From Gemmataceae bacterium (lineage in GTDB: Bacteria; Planctomycetota; Planctomycetia; Gemmatales; Gemmataceae), in the NCBI GenBank assembly GCA_020847555.1, contig JADLBT010000056.1, forward strand, positions 1 through 11,857: a stretch of DNA of 11,857 bases, given 5' to 3'. The position numbers and the translations under genes were made by a program. Under the pieces are notes generated by a model. The model had not been told where the DNA came from. It did not search any database and saw only the letters and a list, made by a program, of their open reading frames with translations. Each line of letters starts with the position of its first letter. Within the stretch, counting starts at the first letter, position 1. This document shows, piece after piece, positions 5,827 to 11,857 of the stretch.

Positions 5827-8382
5827 TTATCCGCTCGCTGGCTTGCCGCGCGGCCGATGCTGAGGGGCGGCGGTCAGCGGGTCGTCGGGCCACGCATGTT
5901 TGGGGTAGCGGGTCCGCAGTTCCTTGCGCACCAGCGGGTATGTGTTGGCCCAGAAGCTGGCGAGATCGTCGGTAACCTGTTGCGGCCGGTGGTTCGGGGC
6001 CAGCAGGTGCAGCAGCACGCGCACCCGGCCGGCAGCGATGCGCGGGGTGTCCTTCAGCCCGAACACCTCCTGAATGCGGACCGCGAGGATCGGCGGCCGG
6101 CCGACCTCGTAGCGCAGCGCCAGGCGGCTGCCGCTGGGCACCTCGATGCGCTCCGGCGCCTCGCGCTCGACTGCCTGCCGCTGTTCGTGTGTCAGCGCCC
6201 CCTGCAGCGCGTCCAGCCACAGCCCCTGACGCAGCTCCGCGAACGACCGGCGGCCGTGGCAGAGCCATCGCACCAACTCGCGCAGCTCGTCTTCGCCGAA
6301 CTCGGGTAGCCCCAGCTCGGGCACCCACGCGCGCAGGCACCGCACCCGCAGCAGGTAGTTGCCGGCGGGCGAGTCCTCCGGCGGCAACACGCGCGCGAGG
6401 CGTGCGCCCGCCGCTTCCGCGAGCACCCGCGCCACCTCCGCCCCGTCCGGGAGGGCGGCGGTCCCTTCCTCCAGTAGCAGGTCATCGAACCGGACACGAT
6501 GGCGCGCGGTGACGCGCTCGGCATCGGAGTCGAAGCCGACCTCAACACCGGCAGTCAGCAGCTTGGGCGGCAGCCAGGAGCGCTGTACGCCAGACGCCTG
6601 GCGCACCAGCGCCTCGGCGGCCCGGTTGTCCACATCGACGCAGACGAATAACTCTGGGGCGAGGACGCTACTCGTTGGCCCGAGGCGCACCCCGCGCCCG
6701 CCCACCATCACGCCCTTGCGGCTGTCCGGCTCGCGCCGGCGAGCGACCCGGTCGGGAAAAGCGGCCACCAGCGCCCGCAGCAGCGCCTCCTCGGCGCCCG
6801 GACGGCTCGCGGACCCGGCGATCCGCCGGGCCTCCTGGCGCAGGAGGCGCGCCAGCTGGTCGCGGGCACGGAGGACGAGCCGTGCTCCGCCGCGGTGCAG
6901 CGTCCCCAGTGGAGAGTCGGTCCGCCCGTCCCGCTCGAACCGCTCCAGCGCCTCGACACGGTCCAGGACGTCCGACGTGGTGCGCTGCCGTCGCAGTCCC
7001 TCGACCGGGAATCCTTCCAGCGACGTGGTGAACGGGTCGCGCTCCGAAAGCAGGGCGGCGGCGAGAGCGGCACGGGCCGGTTCCCCCAGGCGCTGCCCCT
7101 CGACGAGCAGCCGGCCGACGCGCGGGTGGGCCGGCAGCCGGGCCAGGACGCGGCCCAGGTTCGTCACGCCCTGCTCGTCGAGCGCCCCCAGGCGCCGCAG
7201 CAGATCCTGTGTGCAAGCGACGGTTTCCGCGCGCGGCGCTTCCAGCCACGGGAACGCCAGCACGTCCGCCTCGCCGAGGGTGAGGAGTTGGAGCACGGCC
7301 CCCGCCAGGTCCACTCTGCGGATCTCCGGCTCCGTTTGCTCGGGGCGCGTGCGGTGAGCAGCCTCGCTCCAGAGCCGCACGCACACGCCGGGCTGGGTCC
7401 GCCCCGCCCGCCCGGCGCGCTGGTCGGCTGAGGAGCGGGCGATGTGGGTCAGGTGCAGGCGGTCGAGCCCGACGCCCGGATCGAAGACCAGCTGGCGGGC
7501 CAGCCCGGTGTCCACGACGCCGGTCACGCCCTCGACGGTTACCGACGTCTCCGCCACGTTGGTCGCCAGCACCACGCGCCGCCGCCCGCCGCGCCGCAGG
7601 GCCGCGTCTTGCTGCTCGGCGGGCAGGTCGCCATGCAGGGGAAGGACGGCCAGGTCGCGCTCCTGGGCAACCGCCTCCAGGTGGTGGGCCGTCTGGCGGA
7701 TCTCGTTCAGGCCGGGGAGGAAGACGAGCAGATCGCCGTCGGTGCGTCCGAGCAGCCGCTCGGTCGCGCGGGCGGCGGCCAGCGGCCAGGGCTGCTGCGT
7801 CGAGCGCGGCTCGTAAACGATCTCCACCGGGTACTGCCGGCCCTCGCCCGCGACCACCGGGCAGTCGCCCAGGTACGCGGAGAGCGTCTCCGCCGCCAGG
7901 GTCGCGGACATGATGACGACACGCAGGTCCGGGCGCACCGTCTGCTGCACCAGGCGAACCATCCCCAGGGCGAGATCGCTCTCCAGGCCGCGCTCGTGGA
8001 ATTCGTCGAAGATGACGGCGCCGGTCGATTCGAGGAACGGGTCGTCGTGCAGGTAGCGCAGGAGGATGCCGGGCGTGACGGCGAGGATCCGCGTCTGCGG
8101 GCCGGCGCAGCGCTCGAAGCGGACCTGATATCCGACCTCTTCACCCAGACGTCCGCCGCGCTCGTCCGCCATGCGCCGGGCGGCGGCGCGGGCGGCGAGG
8201 CGGCGCGGCTCCAGCAGTAGCACACGCCCAGCGCCCGCGGTCCCGGCATCGAGTAGGGCGGGCGGTACGCGCGTCGTCTTGCCGGCGCCGGTCGGGGCAC
8301 GCAGCACGGCGCACGGGTGGCGGCGCAGCGCCTCGACCAGCGCGGGCAGGACCGGATCTATGGGCAGCGGAGCGCGCGTCAC
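5827..8382 (-). CDS. hrpB: ATP-dependent helicase HrpB
   Basis: This is a DEAH/RHA-type RNA helicase-like ATPase of the HrpB family, cytoplasmic, whose physiological substrate is poorly defined. I read it from the GTG at 8382 (851 residues, stop at 5827). HrpB proteins normally begin close to the PLPIDPVLPAL motif found here at residues 5-15. The frame continues to an ATG at 8481, but those 33 codons are unlike the family and cross a palindrome and a possible promoter. An AGAGGA lies 10 nt before the GTG. Motifs (numbering from the GTG): Walker A APTGAGKT (29-36), Ia LLLEPRRLAAR (55-65), Walker B DEFHER (126-131), SAT (159-161), LATNVAETSVTV (272-283) and motif VI QRAGRAGR (321-328). The C-terminal HrpB-specific region ends normally with YPKHAWPDDPL. 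The gene is intact and typical in length. It is divergent from the secreted peptidase gene, with no functional link seen to the block downstream. Confidence 0.95.
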   Translation of the reverse strand: MTRAPLPIDPVLPALVEALRRHPCAVLRAPTGAGKTTRVPPALLDAGTAGAGRVLLLEPRRLAARAAARRMADERGGRLGEEVGYQVRFERCAGPQTRILAVTPGILLRYLHDDPFLESTGAVIFDEFHERGLESDLALGMVRLVQQTVRPDLRVVIMSATLAAETLSAYLGDCPVVAGEGRQYPVEIVYEPRSTQQPWPLAAARATERLLGRTDGDLLVFLPGLNEIRQTAHHLEAVAQERDLAVLPLHGDLPAEQQDAALRRGGRRRVVLATNVAETSVTVEGVTGVVDTGLARQLVFDPGVGLDRLHLTHIARSSADQRAGRAGRTQPGVCVRLWSEAAHRTRPEQTEPEIRRVDLAGAVLQLLTLGEADVLAFPWLEAPRAETVACTQDLLRRLGALDEQGVTNLGRVLARLPAHPRVGRLLVEGQRLGEPARAALAAALLSERDPFTTSLEGFPVEGLRRQRTTSDVLDRVEALERFERDGRTDSPLGTLHRGGARLVLRARDQLARLLRQEARRIAGSASRPGAEEALLRALVAAFPDRVARRREPDSRKGVMVGGRGVRLGPTSSVLAPELFVCVDVDNRAAEALVRQASGVQRSWLPPKLLTAGVEVGFDSDAERVTARHRVRFDDLLLEEGTAALPDGAEVARVLAEAAGARLARVLPPEDSPAGNYLLRVRCLRAWVPELGLPEFGEDELRELVRWLCHGRRSFAELRQGLWLDALQGALTHEQRQAVEREAPERIEVPSGSRLALRYEVGRPPILAVRIQEVFGLKDTPRIAAGRVRVLLHLLAPNHRPQQVTDDLASFWANTYPLVRKELRTRYPKHAWPDDPLTAAPQHRPRGKPASG

Positions 8383-8431
8383 GCCTGCTGGATCCTCTTT
8401 GTGGGGGAACCTCCGGCCTCGCTCAAGGGGT

Positions 8432-8460
8432 ACTGTAGCAGCCGCCGGCCGTCGGCACAA
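8432..8460 (-). promoter_or_regulatory. Candidate hrpB promoter
   Basis: On the minus strand TTGTGC (8460-8455) and TACAGT (8437-8432) are separated by 17 nt. They match the sigma-70 hexamers at 3 and 4 of 6 positions. Transcription would begin near 8425, giving a leader of about 40 nt to the GTG at 8382. It lies inside the longer open frame, which is one reason to prefer the GTG start. Confidence 0.35.
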
Positions 8461-8467
8461 CCGCTCC

Positions 8468-8491
8468 AGCTGACTGGTCAACCAGTCAGCT
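8468..8491. promoter_or_regulatory. Perfect 11+2+11 bp palindrome, possible operator
   Basis: AGCTGACTGGT (8468-8478), a CA spacer, then ACCAGTCAGCT (8481-8491) form a perfect inverted repeat. It sits in the middle of the 156-bp divergent region between hrpB and the peptidase gene, just upstream of the hrpB promoter candidate and overlapping the -35 position of the plus-strand candidate. Symmetry, length and position suit a dimeric repressor of TetR or similar type. No regulator gene is present in the window. Confidence 0.5.
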
Positions 8492-8503
8492 GACGGTGAT
8501 AAT
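8475..8503 (+). promoter_or_regulatory. Candidate promoter of the secreted peptidase gene
   Basis: TGGTCA (8475-8480) and GATAAT (8498-8503) have a 17-nt spacer and match sigma-70 hexamers at 4 and 5 of 6 positions. The start codon at 8539 follows about 35 nt later. The -35 position falls within the palindrome at 8468-8491. Confidence 0.4.
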
Positions 8504-8538
8504 CAGGACACCGGGTATGGAGCAACGAAGGAGAACCG

Positions 8539-9300
8539 ATGAGGCAGTTCTTGCTGTTCGCTGTGTTCTTCGTCCCCCTGGCGGTTCCAAACATCGGGCC
8601 TGCCGAAGCGGCCGACGATGGACCGTTCGATCCGGTCGAGAACTACGAGGAACGGCGGGTAGAGGGGTGGCCGGTCCTCGTCAACAAGCGGTTGCTCGTC
8701 AAGGAGCATGACGAGCTGCGCGGGCGGGTGCTGCGCGTGCTGGGCGAGCACCTGTTCCAGGTCACGCGCGTGGTGCCGGCGGACGCGGTCGCGAAACTGC
8801 GCAAGATCGTCCTCTGGGTTGAGCTGGCCCACCCGAAGCACCCGTGTATGTGCTATCACCCATCCGCCGGGTGGCTGAAGCAGAACGGCATGAACCCGAA
8901 GAAGGCACGCGGTATCGAGATCGCCAACGCGCGCAATTTCCTCGCCTGGACCCGCGACCAGCCGTGGATGGTGCTGCACGAGCTGGCTCACGGCTACCAT
9001 CATCAGGTGCTCGGCTTCGACAACCCCGAGGTGAGCGCCTGCTACCGGCGTGCGGTCGAGTCGAAGGCGTATGATTCGGTCCTGCACATCGGCGGCCAGA
9101 AGCGCCGCCACTACGCTCTGAAGAATCCGCAGGAGTACTTCGCCGAGGCGAGCGAGGCGTTCTTCGGCACCAACGACTTCTACCCGTTCGTGCGCGCCGA
9201 ACTGCGGCAGCACGATCCGGCGGGGTACGAGCTGCTCGAAAAAGTCTGGGGGATGGGCGGCAAGGGCAAGGGCGGCAAGGCGAGAGCGAAGCAGCCCTGA
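8539..9300 (+). CDS. Secreted zinc-metallopeptidase-like protein (HELAH)
   Basis: This is a complete 253-residue frame. The ATG at 8539 has AAGGAG at 8528-8533, 5 nt upstream. A Sec signal peptide covers residues 1-24 (hydrophobic core FLLFAVFFVPLAV, AEA before the likely cleavage). The central motif WMVLHELAHGYHHQ (143-156) contains HExxH with His147, Glu148 and His151. A later NPQEYFAEASEAFFG (196-210) offers Glu199 or Glu203 as a third zinc ligand, the arrangement of gluzincin-type peptidases and similar to the lethal-factor-like group. A CMCYHP segment (103-108) may bind metal or form a disulfide. The C-terminus is a short Gly/Lys tail. I recall similar small secreted proteins in planctomycetes but know no characterised member. 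Substrate and activity are unknown. It converges on the aldolase remnant with only 28 bp between the stops. Confidence 0.8.
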   Translation: MRQFLLFAVFFVPLAVPNIGPAEAADDGPFDPVENYEERRVEGWPVLVNKRLLVKEHDELRGRVLRVLGEHLFQVTRVVPADAVAKLRKIVLWVELAHPKHPCMCYHPSAGWLKQNGMNPKKARGIEIANARNFLAWTRDQPWMVLHELAHGYHHQVLGFDNPEVSACYRRAVESKAYDSVLHIGGQKRRHYALKNPQEYFAEASEAFFGTNDFYPFVRAELRQHDPAGYELLEKVWGMGGKGKGGKARAKQP

Positions 9301-9328
9301 CGCCGGTAATACTCCTGATGCCCCCGGA

Positions 9329-10030
9329 TCAATCTCGGTCTGTGCCGGCCGTTACTGCCGCCCTCAAGCCGAGTTCGCGTAGGTGCCGCTCGATCCGCTC
9401 TCGCTCGGCCGCGCCGAAACGCCGGAACGGCTCGGCGACGTAATCCTCGCAGATCCCCAGGCATGACAGCGCGCACTTCAAGCCCTTGACGAACGCCGAC
9501 CAGTACGGCCCCGCCGCATAGATCGTCGTCGCCAACCGCATCACCTGCCCCTGCAGCGCGCGCACGCGCGGCAGGTCGCCGCAGGTGGCCGCCTCGTACA
9601 GATCGACGTACAGTCGCGGGGCGATGTTGGCGCCGCCACACACCCCTCCGTGTCCGCCGAACAGTACCGCGTCGGCGAGCAGCTCCTCCGGCCCCATCAG
9701 CAGCGCGAAGTCGGGTCGGGCCGCGATCAGCTGGCGGACCTTGTGGAAGTAGATCATCTGCCCGGAGCTATCCTTCAGCCCGACAACGTTGGGGATCTGG
9801 AGCAAACGCGCGATTGTTTCCGGCTCGAAGTGCAGCTTGGTGTGGCTGGGCATGTTGTACAGGTACACCGGCAGCGGCAGCGCGGCGGCCATCTGCTCGA
9901 CGTACTCCACCAGTTCCGGTTGGCCGGCGGGGAAGTAGTACGGCGGAGCGAGGACGACCGCCCGGGCGCCGCAGTCGGCGGCGTGTTCGGCCATCTCGAC
10001 CGACTCGGTGAACGAGGTGTCGTGGACCCC
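9329..10030 (-). pseudogene. 5'-truncated DHDPS/N-acetylneuraminate lyase-family aldolase
   Basis: From an in-frame ATG at 9994 the frame gives 221 residues. Family similarity continues 12 codons further upstream (GVHDTSFTESVE), to about 10030, and then stops. Members are about 290-300 residues, so roughly the first 75-80, including the GTTGE-type Thr motif of the active site, are missing. The remaining part is well preserved. Numbered from the ATG: PPYYF with Tyr20, LYNMPSH with Tyr46, and GLKDSSG with Schiff-base Lys74, 28 residues apart as in E. coli DapA (Tyr133 and Lys161). The position of DapA Arg138 is His51, so lysine biosynthesis is not the likely original role; a keto-acid or sugar-acid aldolase is more likely. 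In the same frame a stop occurs at 10105-10103, with no ATG or GTG between it and 9994 and no Shine-Dalgarno before 9994. I treat it as a remnant; a short translated product cannot be excluded. Confidence 0.75.
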
Positions 10031-10061
10031 ACGTTGTACACCAGAGCCCTTGTCCCTGCAC

Positions 10062-10107
10062 TGCGGAGGGGCGGGGGACTTGAACCCAACTCCTGCGCGG
10101 AGTTACA
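10062..10107 (-). other. tRNA 3'-half-like sequence, possible attachment-site or tRNA relic
   Basis: On the minus strand this has a T-arm consensus, GGTTCAAGTCC, followed by an acceptor-like GCCCCTCC and a GCA end (compare CCA). Upstream, TTGTAAC followed by TCCGC resembles an anticodon loop and 3' stem strand, compatible with Tyr (GTA), or Thr (TGT) if shifted by one. The matching 5' stem strand (expected GCGGA) is not there, no 5' acceptor strand (GAGGGGC) is found, and only three of five T-stem pairs form. It is therefore not an intact tRNA. It lies about 30 bp beyond the point where aldolase similarity ends. A chance match remains possible. Confidence 0.35.
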
Positions 10108-10109
10108 AT
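10080..10109 (+). promoter_or_regulatory. Candidate promoter for the membrane DUF1573-like gene
   Basis: TTGAAC (10080-10085) and TACAAT (10104-10109) have an 18-nt spacer and match the sigma-70 hexamers at 4 and 5 of 6 positions. They point to the gene starting at 10207, with a leader of about 90 nt. It overlaps the tRNA-like sequence on the other strand, so the two readings compete to explain the same bases. Confidence 0.4.
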
Positions 10110-10206
10110 GCCGGCGCTGGACCACCACCCTGCTTCAGACACCTGATCGAGGTTTGTGGTTCCCTGTTTCTCCTCAAACTCGCACCTTGACTCAGGGCGG
10201 CCTGCC

Positions 10207-11748
10207 ATGCAACAAGAACCGGCTCGTGGTGTTCCCCAGGAAGGTATCCAGGATTCCCCGCCGGGCACGCTCGGGAACTCGTTCCTGGGCACGCGCCGCT
10301 ACCCGACGGACGCGACCTCGCCGCCCCCGCCCGCCCCGCCCCCGGCCCCCGGCCCCCGGCGCGTCTTCACGCGCGTCGTCCTGCCGCTGCTCATCTTCGT
10401 CGTCGCCATCGGCACCCTCGCCTGGGTGACCCAGTATCTCCCGTCGCGCGGCAAGGGGGCCGACGCCGGGAGCGAAACCGGCGACGGGGCTCAGGTCGCC
10501 GGCCTGGCAAAGTCGGTCATCCAGTTCCCGGTTCTGCTGGCCGAGTGGGAGCCGCCTGTTAAGGCTCCCGACGGCAAGGAGATCCGCAGCCCGTACGCGG
10601 CCGAGTTCGAGGTTGTCTCGTCCGACGGGCGGCGCAGTCCGGGCCATTACGACTTCGAGTTTCAGAACGATCCGAGCGGTCCGGCCGAGCTGGGCGTCAA
10701 GGCGATGACCTGCCAGTGCTCCAGCGTCAAGGTGGCCCTCCTCGACGCGGCCGGGTGGCAGGCGTACCAGAAGTACCAGGCAAGCAAGGACGCCATCACC
10801 CGGGCTCGCGAGGACGGGCCGGCGGACATCCGCTGGACGGACCTGAAGCAGAGTGAGACCGAGGGCGTGACCGTTCCGGCCGGCGGGCGCGGCCTGGTCC
10901 GGCTGTTCTGGAGCGGCAACAAGCACGAGCCGGAGCGGCTCCGCCTGACTCTGACCGTCTGGGTCCAGCCCCAGGGCAAGCCGGAGGCACGGGCGCACAC
11001 CAACCTCTCCGCCGAGGCGGCCTACGTCAAGCCGGTCCAGTTCGAGCCGGAGGAGCTGAACGTCAAGGTCATCCCGCCGCGCGGCAGCAGCCACCCCGCC
11101 GACATCGTCTGCTGGTCCAGCACCCGCGACATCGACGTGCGGGTCAAGGAGCCCGACCCGTGCTTCGCGTTCCAGGTTCTTGCGCAGGACGGCGCCCAGT
11201 GTGAGGCCCTCACCCGCGAGTTCCGCGCTCGCGGCAAGCCCGTCCGGGTGAAGTCGGCGGCGCGCATCCGGGTGGTTGTCCACGAGCAGAAGGACGGCAA
11301 GCAGCTCGACCTCGGGTCGTTCATCCACGCCGTTCCGGTGACCGTGCGGGCGAACAACGAGGCGCTCCCGGCCAGGCAGCCCACCGTTCGCGGCGCGGTC
11401 CTGGGCGATATCCAGGTCGGCAGCCTGGAGGACCAGAACCGGATCCGCCTTGGGAACTTCAGCTCCAGCAGCGGCAAGTCGCTCACGGTCCGCCTCCGCA
11501 CCCGTCCGGGGACCGCACTGACCTACCAGGGGTACACCCCGCCGATCCTCAAGGTTGATGCGAAACTGCGCAAGGCTCCGGGAGAGGAAGCGAAGGAGTG
11601 GGTGCCGTGGGAGCTGCGGGTGACGGTGCCGCCGGGAGTCGAGCCCGGTCCGCTCCCCGAGGAGAGCGCCATCCTGCTGCTGCTGCGCACGGGAGGCACC
11701 CAGCGCCGGGTGCGGATCCCGCTCGTCGGTACGGCCGGACGAGGTTGA
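10207..11748 (+). CDS. Membrane-anchored protein with DUF1573-like outer domain
   Basis: I take the ATG at 10207 (513 residues). A GTG at 10156 in the same frame would add 17 unremarkable residues and has no better Shine-Dalgarno. Neither start has a strong one. The N-terminus is a short cytoplasmic tail with a Pro-rich stretch (about 39-50). A single membrane helix follows at 57-78 (VVLPLLIFVVAIGTLAWV). The remaining 430 residues lie outside. Residues about 125-250 (HYDFEFQNDPSGPAELGVKA, then TCQCSSVKVAL with Cys169 and Cys171) resemble the DUF1573 Ig-like pattern of a FxFxN segment followed by a Cys-x-Cys turn. Two more beta-rich parts follow (about 270-380 and 390-510), probably further Ig-like domains. 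A role in the envelope is likely; a partner or reaction cannot be named. It is transcribed away from the aldolase remnant. Confidence 0.8.
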   Translation: MQQEPARGVPQEGIQDSPPGTLGNSFLGTRRYPTDATSPPPPAPPPAPGPRRVFTRVVLPLLIFVVAIGTLAWVTQYLPSRGKGADAGSETGDGAQVAGLAKSVIQFPVLLAEWEPPVKAPDGKEIRSPYAAEFEVVSSDGRRSPGHYDFEFQNDPSGPAELGVKAMTCQCSSVKVALLDAAGWQAYQKYQASKDAITRAREDGPADIRWTDLKQSETEGVTVPAGGRGLVRLFWSGNKHEPERLRLTLTVWVQPQGKPEARAHTNLSAEAAYVKPVQFEPEELNVKVIPPRGSSHPADIVCWSSTRDIDVRVKEPDPCFAFQVLAQDGAQCEALTREFRARGKPVRVKSAARIRVVVHEQKDGKQLDLGSFIHAVPVTVRANNEALPARQPTVRGAVLGDIQVGSLEDQNRIRLGNFSSSSGKSLTVRLRTRPGTALTYQGYTPPILKVDAKLRKAPGEEAKEWVPWELRVTVPPGVEPGPLPEESAILLLLRTGGTQRRVRIPLVGTAGRG

Positions 11749-11775
11749 CAGCGGGGGCCAATTCGGGGATACATT
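11745..11775 (+). promoter_or_regulatory. Promoter overlapping the stop codon, for a gene beyond the window
   Basis: A perfect TTGACA lies at 11745-11750; its TGA is the stop codon of the preceding gene. The -10 could be GATACA (11768-11773, 17-nt spacer) or TACATT (11770-11775, 19-nt spacer). A leader with a Shine-Dalgarno follows, so this probably drives the next gene. Confidence 0.5.
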
Positions 11776-11781
11776 ACCAAG

Positions 11782-11823
11782 CCTTGGCCCTCGCCGGACC
11801 CCGAGGCTCGCGGACCAAGGAGG
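11782..11823 (+). promoter_or_regulatory. Leader hairpin overlapping a Shine-Dalgarno
   Basis: CCTTGG (11782-11787) pairs with CCAAGG (11815-11820), with an inner stem CCTCG/CGAGG (11789-11793 with 11802-11806) and an 8-nt loop. The outer 3' arm contains the first bases of AAGGAGG (11817-11823), a strong Shine-Dalgarno for a gene whose start codon is not identifiable before the window ends. The fold could limit ribosome access. Confidence 0.4.
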
Positions 11824-11857
11824 GAGGAGCGCGGCTCGCAACGCCTGATTTTCTTGC

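Noticed and set aside
8383..8481. 33-codon N-terminal extension of hrpB from an ATG
   Set aside because: The extension has no family similarity, its first codons are made by the palindrome, and it would place the promoter candidate inside the gene.
10192..11841. Minus-strand open frame of 549 codons over the membrane protein gene
   Set aside because: The plus-strand reading has a Pro-rich tail, one membrane helix and a DUF1573-like segment. The minus frame is Arg/Leu/Gly-rich with no motif.

Overview
The window is GC-rich throughout. Its gene content fits a planctomycete, most likely a member of the Gemmata/Pirellula side of the phylum. The markers are a DUF1800 + DUF1501 secreted pair, a hydrazine-synthase-alpha-like (HzsA-like) beta-propeller protein, and a membrane-anchored DUF1573-like protein. 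This is inferred from family distribution; nothing in the window fixes the species.

Layout. (a) 1-5388, minus strand: a three-gene block read in the order DUF1800 protein (3175-5388), DUF1501 protein (1824-3062), HzsA-like protein (start 1708, running off the left edge). Each gene has a good Shine-Dalgarno and an export signal (Sec-like, Tat-like, Sec-like). Each of the two gaps of about 115 bp holds a strong inverted repeat. The DUF1800 protein carries a TolA-like Ala/Lys-rich helical stalk of about 220 residues before the conserved domain. (b) 5389-5826: a 438-bp non-coding gap with several small hairpins and a lone IS3-like terminal repeat. (c) 5827-8382, minus strand: hrpB, an ATP-dependent DExH helicase, best read from a GTG start. 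(d) 8383-8538: a divergent intergenic region with a perfect 11+2+11 bp palindrome and possible promoters on both sides. (e) 8539-9300, plus strand: a small secreted protein with a HELAH zinc-protease motif. (f) 9329-10030, minus strand: the C-terminal three quarters of a DHDPS-family aldolase that has lost its first barrel strands. (g) 10062-10107, minus strand: a tRNA 3'-half-like sequence, close to the point where the aldolase similarity stops. (h) 10207-11748, plus strand: a single-pass membrane protein with a DUF1573-like outer domain. (i) 11745-11857: a promoter overlapping the stop codon of (h), then a leader hairpin ending in a Shine-Dalgarno for a gene outside the window.

How the genes relate. 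The left block looks like one transcription unit for an envelope-associated system whose biochemistry is not established. hrpB and the secreted peptidase are divergent and share a possible operator. The aldolase fragment, tRNA-like piece and IS-like end suggest past rearrangement at about 5.76 kb and 10.03-10.13 kb. No CRISPR array, rRNA gene, intact tRNA gene, integrase or transposase gene was seen.
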